From the NCBI GenBank assembly GCA_950295325.1, contig OX485807.1, forward strand, positions 43,122,440 through 43,182,439: a DNA stretch of 60,000 nt. The letters are read 5' to 3'. Below, one piece after another: positions 9,804 through 23,106 of this stretch (position 1 is the stretch's first letter; the number at the start of each line of letters is the position of its first letter). The notes under the pieces are model-generated. The model did not search any database and had not been told where the DNA came from. It was given only the letters and a program-made list of their open reading frames with translations. This DNA is from Polytrichum commune. Taxonomy: Eukaryota > Streptophyta > Polytrichopsida > Polytrichales > Polytrichaceae. A program made the translations under genes and the position numbers.

Positions 9804-12800
9804 GAAATTATGATGATGTGTCACAACTGTTACTTACGATTTTGATATGCAAAGTGTTGAATATGTCATGGTACTTTGGTGACTGTAACTTCAATCGAAT
9901 TCATTTTCAAACGTAAATGCATACAACACGGTTGAAGTTAGCATATCATCAGCTCGTCAACTTTGTAACATTCCCTATATCATAAGTTTTGTAACAAGGA
10001 AACATTTTAGCATTATCAACATGAATTGCATAAATAAAAAAATGATAATGAAATGAGATGAGAACATGTAATACATGATATAGGGAACAGTGTGCACCCC
10101 TGAAAAGGGGCATTGGATCTTGGGCAAAGAGATGCTTCATTCACGCTTGCTTCCCCAAGAAGACGACATATCTATCTATCAAACATAAGATGAGATATTT
10201 AATGGAAAAAGTGGATTCTTGGAATCAAAATTTTGTTTTGGTCTCTCTTAGGGATTACCCTTAAACATCATCAAGTCCCTAGCATAGCTTAGACACAAGA
10301 AAAATGAAAATTGTTGTTGTTACAAATTGTATCATTTCTTAAAAAAGAACACTTGTTGAAATGAAGGTATTATATGATGAATTTGGTCCCAAAGCGTACA
10401 CCAAGCCTATCATGTGTGGAAACAGTAGCAAAATATCCATATATTACATAGATTTTGTAGTTTTAACAAAAGGATAAAGTTGTTTAAATTGTAATGAATT
10501 TTCACCACCAAATTTCATACATGGAATCATGTCACGTTAAGATGTTAAATGTACATATTGTATACACGAATGTGATCATCATAAACAATGGATCAATGCT
10601 CAATCCATAATCACAACATGTTTAAATTTATGGTGAGGTCCTCTAATGTAAGTGTATGCTAGGAGTCATTGATAGATGTCATTATTCATATGTGTATGTA
10701 GCATTAGAAACATTGTACTATTTCTAACTTAACATTCAATCAAATAATCAAGGATTTATATTTCTCTCACGAAGAAGAAGAACTATAGTCTCCAAAGGAG
10801 GCTGGAATGAATAAAACATATGTTCGTAAAACATTTGTGGCCATGACTTGGGGACAATGACTCCAAAGACATGATTACCGTCAAAATTTCTCTCATAAAA
10901 TCTAAATATATTGATAGTTATCAACATATTTACCCATGGAATTGAGGTAACTAGAAAGTCCATATTCAATAAATTACAAAAGTCTATGCACTTTATAACA
11001 ACTTCCTTTTTTTGTGCAAACAATATTTGAGTAGTGAAATTCATTTGTCTTAACTCATCTTACTTTCAAGTAAAATTCTATTGTAACCAAGACCACATGT
11101 TATGTCTTATGTCCTAGAATATTGTATTCAACAAAGTTCTCATATTACCCATCAATTATGTCATAGAGGCCTTTATCAAGAGCCATTCATATATGTCATA
11201 TAAATCGAGGAAATGTTGGGAATGGATTTGTGTAGGCCCAACAATGAATGATGTAAGGATGGCTTATTAAAGAATGGATGAAGATTAACCAAGTACACCC
11301 TAACCTCCATAATATCACCCTTTGTAATGTCAATCCCTCTCTTATATCCCCAAATCATAGGGAATGGATGTGCTCAATTTAAGTCTTCCTTCTTGTTGTC
11401 ATATTTCCCTCTCAAATATCATGGGTTTTGACATAAAATAATCCACCATGAATTTGAACCATGCTCTTGCACACATCACATTGTCAGCGTTGTCGTTATT
11501 GCAGTGTTGACTTTATGCTATTCCATGATATCACATGTTACACTAATTTTTTTGTTATTACGCATCTATGTTAACATTGTATACCTCCTTAATATCGTGT
11601 GCACATTGGTTGTCACATGCATAGAGGTTAGAGTGTATGTAGGTGGTTGGTGTCTTAAGATGAAACATATGTACATGCTTATATTTACCACTTGAAGTAG
11701 TTAATCAGTTACTAAGGTGTTTGTTGATTATAAAGAGAAGTTTAAGGTGAAGGCATCATCCAATTTCTAACGTGCTTTGAAGAAAGCTCCGATGAAATGA
11801 AATTGATTTGAAAGTCTATGAGCCATAAAGGCTAATGGCATTGGAAGTACATAGGGATGGTTTCAAACCAACTAATTCTCTAGAGTGGTGGAGTGCGATA
11901 ACCTATGCAAGACATAGGCTAATGTCCACTTTGATGGTCCAATCAAAAGAAAGATTTGAGGCTTCCAAGAACTACATTCTCAAATATACACACCACATCT
12001 TCTTTGTGCATTGTTTATAGGTGTGGGTCCAAATAATTGCAGATTTTGAACTAGAGGAGGTTTGCAACAATTTGGTGTTAACTTGAGTAATACATTGTCG
12101 CTTGAGAGTTATCGAATCTTTTGTTATGAAGGGATTTATTTGGAGAAGGTTGTTGTGTAAATGCATGGCGTGTGAAAAACAAATAACAAGAGCAAAAAGA
12201 AAAGAGAAACAAACGTGAAAACTACAAAAGTAATGCACTCAAGTGATTTACTCCTAATTTGCAAGGTTCAATTCAAACAATGGAATGAAGGAGAAAAAAT
12301 TGCATTGTGTCGAGGAGAATTATCTCTCAACTCACTTCCATAAGTCGAGCTACTCTCATCCCGATTTGGATGGCAAATACAAGAGGTACATGAGCAAAAA
12401 TAAATTCTTATAACACTCGATGACAACATGTCATACACAAAGAGTTATCGTTGTTTAAAGTTCAACGATTGACTTGTCCATAATAACAAGCCAAGCAACT
12501 TCTATTTTCTTTACTTTTTTAGGAATGAAGTTGAGGTGGCTAATGAGAGAGCTGTGCAATAGGGCGGGCTTGCAAAAGAGGACTTGAAGTCGGGGGCACC
12601 ACGTGGCGATTGCCAAGCGTTAGTTGTATTGTGGCATCCCCATCATTTGAAATTTACATTTGGCAAAACCAAAGGTTGAAAATCTAGAATGGGAAAAAAC
12701 CTATTGTCACGTTGAACAATAGGACATTGGTGATGGGTAATGAATGTGGAAGTGAATAATGGCACCTTGTGGATGTGAGTGAACTTTATATGACCTCCAC

Positions 12801-15800
12801 TTAAAACACACTATTTTCATGACACTTTTTTTTGTTGGTATGGTACAATTATGGTTATTTTAGCCTACTCAATTTGGGTTGAAGCTAAAGAAACTCCTCC
12901 GTCATGACCTAAAGCCATGGCGGGTCTCATGTACAAGGTAAATTCTTCTCATGAATCGGTGAGGTCCAATGAGATGAGGATGAGGTCTTTGCATGGATTG
13001 GTGAGGTCCTAAGTGGATGAATGCTCTCTAACAACTAACAAAACATGAAAGGAACATCCAAAGGCACACCTAACATTTTATTTAGTTTAAAAAAAACTAA
13101 ACGGATATAAACCTCACGCTAAAAGGTCAAGTGCAAAGATGTGATTTGATTCACAATATATGTTAAAGGTAGAGCAGTAAATTGCTTGTAATAAATAGAA
13201 ATGTAATGGAAAAGGCGTGAGAAAGAATAAGGTTAAAATAAGGCTACAACGTTAGTCTGAAGTGGGATAAGAGTTATCCCATATTGTTTGTATGAACCAA
13301 TGAAAGAAGAAAAACAATAAAAGACAAAACAAGGAGAGCACGAGACGATCTCACTCCAAGCATTGTTCATATGCCTTTGTGCATGTGTATATGCTTGTGC
13401 GATCTTATCTCTAGTTTTATTGACATCCAATAATATAATATCACATGATAGCAACTACAACATGATCACTCAACAAGACATCATGTCCATAAACAATATC
13501 CACAGTTTTACAAATCCAAAGGAGTTTATGAGACAAAAACCACTCAACCATGAGCTATGGAAAGAAGGCTTGAAAGTGACAACACGAACACGAGAGAGTA
13601 ATGAGGAGAACAATGAATGTTCACATGCTCCCTTCCTCTTTTGCTTCATAAGTCCACCCATGCCTCAAAGAATCTTTAGCTTAATCCCAACTACACATAA
13701 ACTTGTATACGGGATTTGCACTATCTTACATGAGAAATTATAGTTCAATTAATCGTGGTTTATCCTAATGTAGTCCCAATAACTTGGAATCTTAGAGAAG
13801 TCGTATATCTAAGCTCAAAATACCATCTGAATCTTAGAATCACAAGCTCTTTGTAAAGGGAATGTCCCCCTTTGATCTTATTAAGAACATAACATAGGCA
13901 ACACATTATAGCCGTGTTTTTGTTTTGTGAGGAAACCCTATAGTGTCCCAATACAATCTAGACTCATATTCTTTAGTTATTTTCCTAGAGATTATGGATG
14001 ACTTGATCCATTACTAAGTCACGCCATCGTATCCCTATCTTTCAAGCTGCACAAGAAATTGAACACTACGTTTCATGATATATTTGGCTTTTAAAGCAAT
14101 CCATGAGAATAATGTATATTTAAAACAAATTTGGTAATTCCCATAGGCTAAGAGCCAGTCCGATACAAAATAATTGTAAACATAAATGTCGCGTTACTTT
14201 GAAAATGATAGACACAATTCATCAGACTTATTTTAATTCACTTCATGCTTTTGGCAACATAAAGTAATTTTTTACTCTACACAACCTTTGGTAGTGTTAA
14301 TAATCCACTATAGTGTACTATATAGAGGAGGAATTTGCATTATAGTCCAAGTTGCCCTTTGGTCATTGCAAAGAATAAGGGTTAACATGAAATTGCAAGA
14401 TTACATACTAAGAACTAGGTCTATGTCCTTAGTACATCTTTAGACCTCAATTCCACATAGAAGATGCACTCATTTGAAATTTTGTCCAACTAGAGAAAGT
14501 TGGTACACAAACAAAGTACTACGTCCAAGAATAACCTTGAGATTTGAAACATTCGTGCAAAAGATATAAACGAATTTCAACAAGCATTTTTAGGGAAGTG
14601 AGGAGGTTTGAAGAGAAAATATGTTATGGACATATTTTCAGAGTTTGGTTGTGCTAAGATTTCTTATTCTTATTCTTATTTCTTATTTTTCAAAATTTTG
14701 AATTGTGTTAGATGAAGAAAATTTAGGAAATCACACATAGTACCACCTCATACAAACAAAAGTGCAGTTTTAGGTTTTTACAAAAAAAAATTGAGACAAA
14801 TAGATACAAGACGACTACCGAAGCTTCATTTCTCGAGTATACATATCCCAAATGGAATATGGACACCTTATGGGGAGGAGTTGTATACTAAAATGTACTA
14901 TCTATGCAACGTGTAATATGAGCAATTATACTTATTGATTGGGGCTATGTGAACTAACCGGTATTATGAGGAAGTCATAGGGAAAGTGTTGGATGTTTTA
15001 AATTATTATTTTGAAGTGCCAAACCGACTTTTATTACTTTAACATGTTATTCAACATATTTGTGTTAGACCAGTTATCAACCTATGGTATGTATGATACA
15101 TTTGAGCAAATATTCTCATGCCTCCACTTAGCCATTTTCTTGTGGTAAGTAGTTGGATATACCAACATAACCATTATACAATGCACCATTACACTCTTTG
15201 AATATATCCATTCAAAATTCCTTTTAAAGACACATTTTATGGCACAATTAAAAAAAATCTTGTCAACAACAATAAAAAAATCTTAGTTTTTTTAGGGTCA
15301 ACAACAATGAGTGTTAAGCAAACCCCCGCAATGACATTAGAAAAAGAAAAAAATATAGGTTATTGGCGTACTCGGGTGTACTCATTCATTTGTCTTGCGA
15401 GTGGGACAGAAACACCCCTCGGGGTATCGATGCGTAACCTTGATTAAGTTATCATGGATGAGCCATATGCAAGGAAACTTGCACACTCTCGCAATGCATA
15501 AAATGTTTGCCAACAAAACAAAACCCAACAAAATTTAAATTATATTTAAAAAAAAAAATGAGTGTCAACCACTAGTTCTTTGAAGGAGATATAAGCTTCC
15601 AATTTTTAGTGTCAAACGTCTAGATTCTTTCCAAACAATAGCTAGTACACCATAAGTGGAACATCACAAATCAACTCAAATTGTTTCTCCAAAGTAGACA
15701 AAGAGAATTAAAGGCAAATCTCAATCAAAATTTTGGCCTTCAGCTTGTTGCCATGTAAAACACCATGTGGATTTTTTTTAACTATTTTATTTTCCTCGGT

Positions 15801-16400
15801 TCTTTGGCCCCCCAAGCTTTAGTTAGAAAGTGAATTTGGACCATCTATGGCTTTTCAACTAGTGGAAGAATTTGTATGATGGGTCAAGGGCCCTCAAGCT
15901 CTAGTGTGAAGTGGCATGTACCCACCCTAACCTAAGGTGTGTGCACTACACTAAACATTGTATTTAATGTCATTTTGATAGCTTTTCCAATGGCACTTCC
16001 TATGAATAAGTTTACAAATACTGAAATCCCAACTTACTTTTAGTTCATTCAAATGCCAGCTATTGAAACAAAGTTTGATATATTATGCATCACAACCATT
16101 TTTTTGTAATGAAACGATGTCATGGATGATTGAAATTTGGATGAAAAAGCACTTAAGTGACAACATTTGCAACATTGTGACTCTACAATGCCCAAAATTT
16201 TATTTTTTTGCAAAGAATGACAAATAATGTTAGGTTTACATTTAGTGGTGGTGACACTATACAATTAGTACTGAGCAAGACAAAAAGAATTGGTGACACT
16301 AAATACAATAGTGTAGGGGCGAAGCGAACAAATGGTTGTAAGACCTCTAGAATGTACTCATGTCGCGGATTTCAGAGACCGTTAGTCTATGATTGCTCAA
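9804..16400. other. 6.6 kb of A+T-rich DNA without a recognisable gene
   Basis: I read both strands and found no conserved protein, tRNA, intact terminal repeat or long tandem array. The longest frame (13363-13743, plus, 126 codons) starts with a hydrophobic stretch but has no recognisable domain and A+T-rich codon use like the flanks. This is probably old, heavily mutated transposon DNA. Confidence 0.5.
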
Positions 16401-16749
16401 GGATCTAGGAGTTAGAAATTTAGAATGCATGTACCAGAACCTAGATTCTGTATAGTAGAATCTAGGAAAACGGTAGATATGGGGTTTCCCGCGAGAAGGG
16501 GCTTGAAAGAAATTCTTCCCGCGCTCTTCCCCATCCTCTTCACGCGCCCTAATGTTGCGTGAAGAGATTGGCCAATTCTCTCGCTTTGGCTCCAAATTGC
16601 AACGGCAGGCATCTGGACGAAGGGGTGAGGTAGTAGGTAATACAAGTGTGAAGAGTTCGGAGGGAAGAGAAGAAGCATCAGCAATTCAAGAATGGCGCAA
16701 ACGTGTTGACATACAAGAGGAATTCAAATAGTTGAAGGTACGAGGGATT

Positions 16750-17100
16750 CGGGGAGCCTTTGATGTGGTAGTTTTCTAAAACCTGGTGAGTGAATGATTG
16801 AGGGAGAAACCCACGAAGAAGAATGGAGCAAAAAGTGTTTGTGCGCAGAGGAAATTGTCTCGCCCAAGTTTTGAGTTCTCGGGAGCTTTGATGTGTGTCA
16901 GCGTGAAAGTGGGGAAAGAGAAGAAGCAGCAGCATCGTCATTATCATCAGCAGACGAGGGAATGACACACATGTGTTCACATGTTGGGAAACTGTCTGGC
17001 TGGAATTTGGAGTTCTCTCAGGAGCTTTGATGTGGTAGTTTCGTAAATTGGATCGGTCTGCGAAGTGGCAATGCGGGGCATTTGAGAGGCTATGGTATCT
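16750..17100. repeat. Diverged duplications in the CTF4-like gene's 5' flank
   Basis: The word ggagc(c)tttgatgtg occurs near 16754, 16881 and 17018, each within a related context of about 130 bp (for example gagttctcgggagc against gagttctctcaggagc). G+C content is higher here than further upstream, as expected near a promoter. Confidence 0.6.
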
Positions 17101-17120
17101 CGAGGATATTTTAAATGTGC

Positions 17121-17460
17121 AAATTCGGTATGTGGAGTGTGGCTCTTCGCATTGAAGGATCTCTGGTGCTCTAAAGCTCACGCTGCGTGAGCTAAGGAAG
17201 GGATCACTAAACGCCTGGTAGACAGAGGAAGCGAAATCAGGTTTTGGTTGTGTTAGGTCGGGTTAAGATGACATCAAAGGTGGTATGTTGAGGGTGCATT
17301 TCATGTGGAAATTCGGTATGTGGAGTGTGGCTCTTCGCATTGGAAGCTCCCCGCTGCTCTAAACCTCCCTCTGCTTGAGCTGAGGAGGGACTCTCTAAGC
17401 GGAATCAGATTTTAGTTCTGCTAGGTCGAGTTAAGATGACATCGCAGGTGGAGCTGGCAT
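17121..17460 (+). repeat. Tandem duplication of the 5' leader and start codon region of the CTF4-like gene
   Basis: Copy 1 (17121-17290) and copy 2 (17309-17460) share a 33-bp identical opening (aaattcggtatgtgg...). They then share related middle parts and a common ending, gttaagatgacatc, which contains an ATG. The ATG of copy 2 is the proposed start of the gene; the ATG of copy 1 opens a 7-codon frame. Confidence 0.85.
17268..17291 (+). promoter_or_regulatory. Candidate upstream open reading frame (7 codons)
   Basis: The duplicated copy of the start region gives an ATG in the same favourable context (taagATGaca), encoding MTSKVVC then TGA. If the transcript begins upstream of 17268, ribosomes would meet this decoy start 168 bp before the main ATG at 17436. 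Transcription start is unknown, so this is an inference. Confidence 0.4.
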
Positions 17461-20400
17461 CACAGTTGAGGCGAAAGCTGGACACCTGGAGCGATGACGA
17501 TGAGGATGCAGTGCCCAAGAGGGTGGAGAGAGAGGCTTCTCCTTCTGCTGCGGAGGAGGACCTTGACCTAGGTACCAGGGAACAGACTCCTGCGGAGCCA
17601 AGTTCTTCTCCAATCATCCCTGCAAGGAAGCGTATCCCACGGGCAGCATGCCTTGACAGTGATGACGAGGATGAGCCCCTTCCAGCTGCAAATGCGTGGC
17701 CTCGGAAGGTAGATCCTGCACCGCTCTCTCCGAAAGCAAGAACCTCATCGAGAGGTGCTGGTTCTGGTTCTTTGGATGTTGTTAGCCCCCCCAGGCACCG
17801 AAGCTTCTCCCCTGCACCTCGTCCACCAGCCATCCCAGCTCTCCCAGCAGCAGGACCTGCAATGCAAGCTCCTATCCAACCTGGCTGCACCAAATTCTCG
17901 TCTGGGAATAGACGGTTTCTGGCCTACAACATGCTGGGATGCATCAGCAGCGTTGAGAACGACGGGTTTGCCCACATCGAGGTACATAGTGTTTGGTCTT
18001 CTGTGCCTGGTTATAAAATTATTATGCTTTGCTTTGAAAGCAAAAATTGGTGGTCCAGTTAATTGATCAGAAGATATAACGTGATAGAGGATTGCTGTTT
18101 AGGATCATGTGTTATCCCTTGACTGCCTAGGGGTCAGTGATCTAAACTGGGAAGAGGTCTTCTCGATGCTTCTCAAGCAATTCTGGGTAGATTTGAGGGT
18201 CCCGAATAGATTTCAAACTTAAGATTCTCCAGAACTCTGTGTAGAATGAGCTCCAGTTGAAGAGTGTCAGATGATTCAATTGCTCTATTTTCACTGTATG
18301 TTGTGTTACAACAGCCTGCACTCTACATGTGCTTCTGTGCTGAAGAGCACACTGCGGATGCACCGCCCACTGATTAAGTCGGACGTCCTAATGCTCTTAT
18401 CCCTATTGACACTTAGCTGTATCATTTGGTTGTGCTTCACAACTTGTCACTTTCTTTCAAAGTGAGCTATTATGGTCCTGATGGCCCAATTGTTCAGAAT
18501 ATGTACACGGTAGAGGAACACTGTTCAGGATCATGTGCTCTCCCTTAACTGCCTAGGGTTCAGTGATCTAAACCGGGAAGAGGATTTCTTGATACTGCCC
18601 AAACGCAAAGATGGGTTATTTTGACGGTTTGGAATTGATTTCAAGCTTCCGATTCTCCAGAAATCCACATAGAATCAGCTTTAGTTGATGAGTTTCAAAT
18701 GATTGAATCACTTGTCCTTCATTGTGTGCTATTACATGAGCCTCCCCTCACTGAAGTCATTTTGAGTGGGTTATGCTGCACAATCTCTGGAACTCCATTC
18801 CAGGAGGTCCTATAACCTCTCGACTCCATGCCACGTTCACAAGTTTGCAGTCACGGCTCAACCAAGCAATACCATCTGCTATGATTGTGTACATTGAGTA
18901 GGAAGAATTATGGTATGGAGCACCTTGTCTGGTAGCACTACATGGATTTACTTGTCCCCCACTAGATTCTGTTATAGGCATGCCAAGATGCGTTCAGTCT
19001 CTGCAGTTTTCTCACCCAGTTGCAAGGTCTTCTCTTTCTAATGCTCTCTATGAAAGAAATCAATCTACATGTGCTTCTTTAGTGAAGACCACATTGTGAA
19101 ACTCCAATTATCCTGATCCATCCACTGACTTAAGTTGAATATCCAATTGTCCTGATCTGTATTGCCACTTAGTTGTGCTAATCTGGTAGAGCTGTTCTCA
19201 TTCTTTTAGCCCTCCATTGTTTTGGTTGATTGAGGTGAGGAGCAGTTCACTTTCCGGATGTGTAGCATGGGACAGGAGTTTTGCATATCTGGAAGTGAGG
19301 CATTAATGGATCCAACACCTGTTCTCAAAGTGGACATGATATTTACCAGAAAAATATGACCTATTGTGTGATTGACAGGTTGATTTCCACGATACAGGCA
19401 GAGGATTGCGTGTGTCATCCATGACAGATTACTTTGGGTTTACCTTGGCTGCTATGAATGAAAAAGGTAGTGTCTTTGCAAATCCAAAGAAGGGGGACAA
19501 GATTCCAAGCACTATAATGTATCGACCATTCAACAGCTGGACCAACAACAGTGAGGTGAATAGAATTTTTTTCCTGGATAGTCTACTGCTTCTGTTTAGG
19601 CTTGTTTGAATGCCATTTTGCAGATTTGGATGTCTGGTCAAGTTTCTTGGTGGAAAGTGCAAGATAGTTCCTGCACAAGTCCTTGAAAGACTAGCTGTTA
19701 AAGCTTTGGGAGATGATTGACCTTTGGGAGTTGAATGTTCAGTGGTCGATGCGGTTTCCAGTTGAAGAGGAGGTCAAGGGTCTTGGTATTGGTAATGGAT
19801 GGGCTGCTGCAGCTACCAGCCAACATCTTCTACGGGTGTACTCAGAGGCTGGATTGCAGGTGCAAATGCTTTGAAAATATATTCTTGTGCTGCAATTAAA
19901 TTTGCAATTTTGTTTTTCAGCTGCAGTTTCATAAAAAATTGTAGAATATCCATGTTAACCAATCAACAATCATCAAGGACAGGAGTGGTTGACATTGCTT
20001 CTGATGTTGCAGAAATTTGTGCTGTCACTAGCGGGCCCAGTAGTGGCTTTGGCTGGCAATGAGGATCTCTTGGCTGTGGTCACTCATGCATCAACCCCCT
20101 TACCTTCAGGAGATCAGGTACTCCCTAATAAATTATAGTCATATTTGCACTTAATTCCTGGATTGTTTTGCCTTTATAAACACTAGATCTCCTTAATTAT
20201 CTCAATTATTCAGTTCAATCCTCAGGTTCAAGATCATACGGCACTAATCTTTCTTGCTGTTGTGTTTTCAGGTGCTGGATATTTTGTTGTTTAATGTAAG
20301 GGAGCAGAGACGATTGATGGCTGGGCGGCTGCCTTTGAGTCCAGCTTCCACATTGACTTGGCTGGGTTTCACAGAAGCTGGCTGTCTAAGTGTGTATGAT

Positions 20401-22559
20401 TCTCAGGTGCGGCTTCCTGACCATGATCATCAACATTCATCACCACATTCTTGCTGGGCATTTTACTTATATACCACTGTACCATGTTGTCGTCTTAACC
20501 AACTTTCCAAGATGTCTTGGGTTCCAATTGGGAGTGAAGTCTTGACTTTTTTTTTTACCATCACTCTGACTGGTTTCCTGGTGTATTGTATGGAAATTTT
20601 TGTGCAGGAAGTTCTTCGAGTCTACAGTAGTGAGTACAGTGGCTGCTGGATCCCTGTTTTCAGGTGAGAGGTTATTACTGTTTGTGTTGCATTCCAGGTA
20701 TCAATCCACATTTTTCTGATGTGCTTAAATTCACCTGCTTGCTGAAACCAAGGGTGGGAATATTATTAGTGCTGCAGCAGAGAGAAAAGAGGGAAACGAC
20801 TCCTACTGGATGGTTGGATTGAACAGCACGCAGGTTTACTGTGTGGTTTGCAAGTCGCCTGATACTGAACCACAGGTAGCTGCTTTCTGTCCACAAATAT
20901 TCCATCCATTCCCTCTTGAATTTTTTTTTCAAATGTCTTAAAATAATATTACCTTAATTCTGGTTACCCACTCACTAATCATATTGCTGGCCAGGTTGTT
21001 CCAAAACCAGTCCTCAGTGTCATCAACACTGCGGTGCCTGTAGTGCATTCAGATTTGGGAGCAGATGACTTGGAGAATGACTTCTTAAGGGGCACTTTGA
21101 TTCTGACAGATGTAAGCTTTCTGTTAATGTCCACGAGCTCACATCCTTATTCTGCTGGTCTTCCATTTCAGCCTCTAAGTTGCACTCATTTTCAAACATG
21201 TGCTGGCAAATTTATACAGCTCAAGGGCACTCATTATACACCCTGAGAACCAGTGTTTCTCTGTTCTTAGTAAATGTCTGGTGTTCTTACAGACGAGATT
21301 AAGAGCAGATGAAGCGGCTGCAACAGGGAGGGATGATAATGATGCTGATGAAAGTGTGCTAAAGATGGAGGGAGAGCTTGATCGTTGTCTCCTACGTCTC
21401 ATTGCAGCTGCTTGTAAAGGTGCAACCTCTACCTGAGTTTCAATGGTGTTAGTTGCTTTTGATAAATATCTCAACCATTCTCCAAGACATACAAAAGCGT
21501 TTAAGCACATCACATATTTTGTTATATTCTAGTACCCAGACAAGAATATTCACAGATGAGTTCTGTTTTTCAATGCTTACAGGAGATAAGCTTGCCAGGG
21601 CATTGGAGCTTTGCAATCAGTTGTCACTTCACAAATCAATGGAAGGAGCCCTGAAGCTAGTTAATGCTATGCGCTTGCCATCACTAGCAGAACGGATCAA
21701 CCTTCTCCTGGAGGTGCACTATCTGCTTCAATGTATATGTTTATAGATTCTTGTTTGATTAGATTCTTCAAAATTGAGGGAAATTCACCTGTACTTGTAA
21801 ATCCCAGTCTTTGAATCCTCCATGGTATGCAGTTGAGGTGTGTCATAAGGGCTGAATATAGGCCAAGATGTGTAAGATCACTGGTCTTTATTGTAGCTGT
21901 CATGTATGGACTAATTTACTGTATTTTTCCCCACTTTACGATCTGAATGACAGGAAAGAATTGCCAGAGAGAGGATGGAGGATGAGAGGATGGAAGATGG
22001 TGGAATATCCACATTTCAGCATGAGGGACGGGGTGCTTACATAGCCCCTGTTTCTACCTTTAGGCATCAAACTGCCTTTGCTTCACAGGGACTACCAAAG
22101 GCTCAGCCCTATGCTCTAGCTACAGAGATCATGGGCGTGAGAGGGGCCGATTCTGCCACCGTGACGATTGCCTCCACATCCAATGCCAGTGCAGATGCTA
22201 CACCCAAGCAGCAACCCACAGCGCGGCCTATGCAATCAATGCTCAAGATGTCTCATAAGAAACCCTCCACAGATGCTGAGCCAAAGACACCTGAGGGGGC
22301 GAACTCTGCTGAAGATAGTCAAGCTGCATCATTGAAGGCTTCCACTGTCCCTCAAGGATCCTTTGTGTCCCTGTCAAGTTTCAAGCCAAGCAATCCCTTT
22401 GCCAAGAAGCCTAAACCTGAAGAGAACAAACCTGAGTCCATGCTGGAATCGATTAAGAAAATGCAGAAGGTTAGTGAGCCTGAAGGGAAGAGAAAAGCAG
22501 ATGCCGCATTTCTCACCTCCCAACAGCGACCTGCAAAAGTGGGCAAGGCTGGTCGTTGA
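17436..22559 (+). CDS. CTF4/AND-1/WDHD1-type replisome adaptor (SepB domain), 11 exons, WD40 part not found
   Basis: CTF4 family proteins trimerise at the fork and tie CMG helicase to DNA polymerase alpha and cohesion factors in the nucleus. Exons: 17436-17981, 19379-19555, 19743-19859, 20013-20117, 20272-20406, 20608-20663, 20770-20875, 20995-21111, 21293-21419, 21583-21713, 21954-22559. All introns are GT-AG and phases agree, giving 740 residues. Residues 1-145 are an acidic, Ser/Pro-rich linker (WSDDDEDAVPK). Residues 146-545 match the middle SepB propeller and helical region (FHDTGRGLRVSSMTDYFGFT; GNGWAAAATSQHLLRVYSE; GRLPLSPASTLTWLGFTE; NLLLEERIARERM). Residues 546-740 are a basic tail with SNPFAKKPKP. 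Relatives carry about 300 residues of WD40 repeats before the linker; none is visible upstream. A TGA at 17376-17378 closes this frame, so either translation starts at 17436 or an acceptor lies in 17379-17448 and the WD40 exons are far upstream. Confidence 0.92.
18060..19200 (+). repeat. Internal duplication within intron 1 of the CTF4-like gene
   Basis: Segment 18060-18320 resembles 18478-18745 (shared words ggatcatgtg, gactgcctagg, cagtgatctaaac, gggaagagg). The following 18315-18445 resembles 19060-19195 (ctacatgtgcttct, cacttag). The second copy is split by about 300 bp. This largely accounts for the intron's 1397-bp length against 106-240 bp for the other nine. Confidence 0.7.
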
Positions 22560-22966
22560 CGAGACTTCAATCAACGTCGTGACTTGGATCAGCATACAGA
22601 TTCTACAAAATTCTCAGTATATTGACCGAGTTTTAGTTCACCATAGTGGATACAACATAACATTTTAGTGTACCATAACAAGTTTTACCAATTTTAACAA
22701 TATCAAGACTTCTGGCTGTATGTTGTTGGATGCCTGCTGGTGTGTCCCAATTCCTCCATTTTGTAGAAGCCTCCATACACCAGTCACCACATTCAAGGGC
22801 CACGGGAAATGGCAAAGTTAGGGCCACTTCACAAGGACTGGCACTAAGAAATTCTAAGAGAACCCTTAAAATATTTTTGCAAGGAAATTCAAGAAGCATT
22901 TTAGTTGTAGTGTGAAGCCATATGGGATGGGGTCCTCAATCAAGTGCTATTTCATTGGTGTCTTAT

Positions 22967-23106
22967 TAGAGTTATCCATTAATTCAACTGGAGTTTTGGT
23001 AGGGAGTTGGTTGTTTTGCATGCATAACTTTCCATGTTTGGTAAGTTATGCATGCAAAACAACCAACTCCCTACTAAAACTCCGGTTGAATTAATGGATA
23101 ACTCTA
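22967..23106 (+). repeat. 64-bp-arm hairpin, 12-nt loop, downstream of the CTF4-like gene
   Basis: Arms 22967-23030 and 23043-23106 are reverse complements with only two mismatches (22998/23075 and 22989/23084). Read as plus-strand RNA both become G-U wobbles, so all 64 positions pair. The spacer is tccatgtttggt. TA dinucleotides stand at both outer edges. It may be a young foldback element (TA target duplication) or a precursor of small RNAs; nothing in the sequence decides between them. Confidence 0.85.

Noticed and set aside
13363-13743. A 126-codon plus-strand frame with a hydrophobic start
   Set aside because: Codon use matches the A+T-rich flanks, there is no recognised domain, and no supporting splice or regulatory context.
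16678-17181. A 167-codon minus-strand frame before the CTF4-like gene
   Set aside because: Its internally repeated peptide simply reflects the duplicated DNA, and no family is recognisable.
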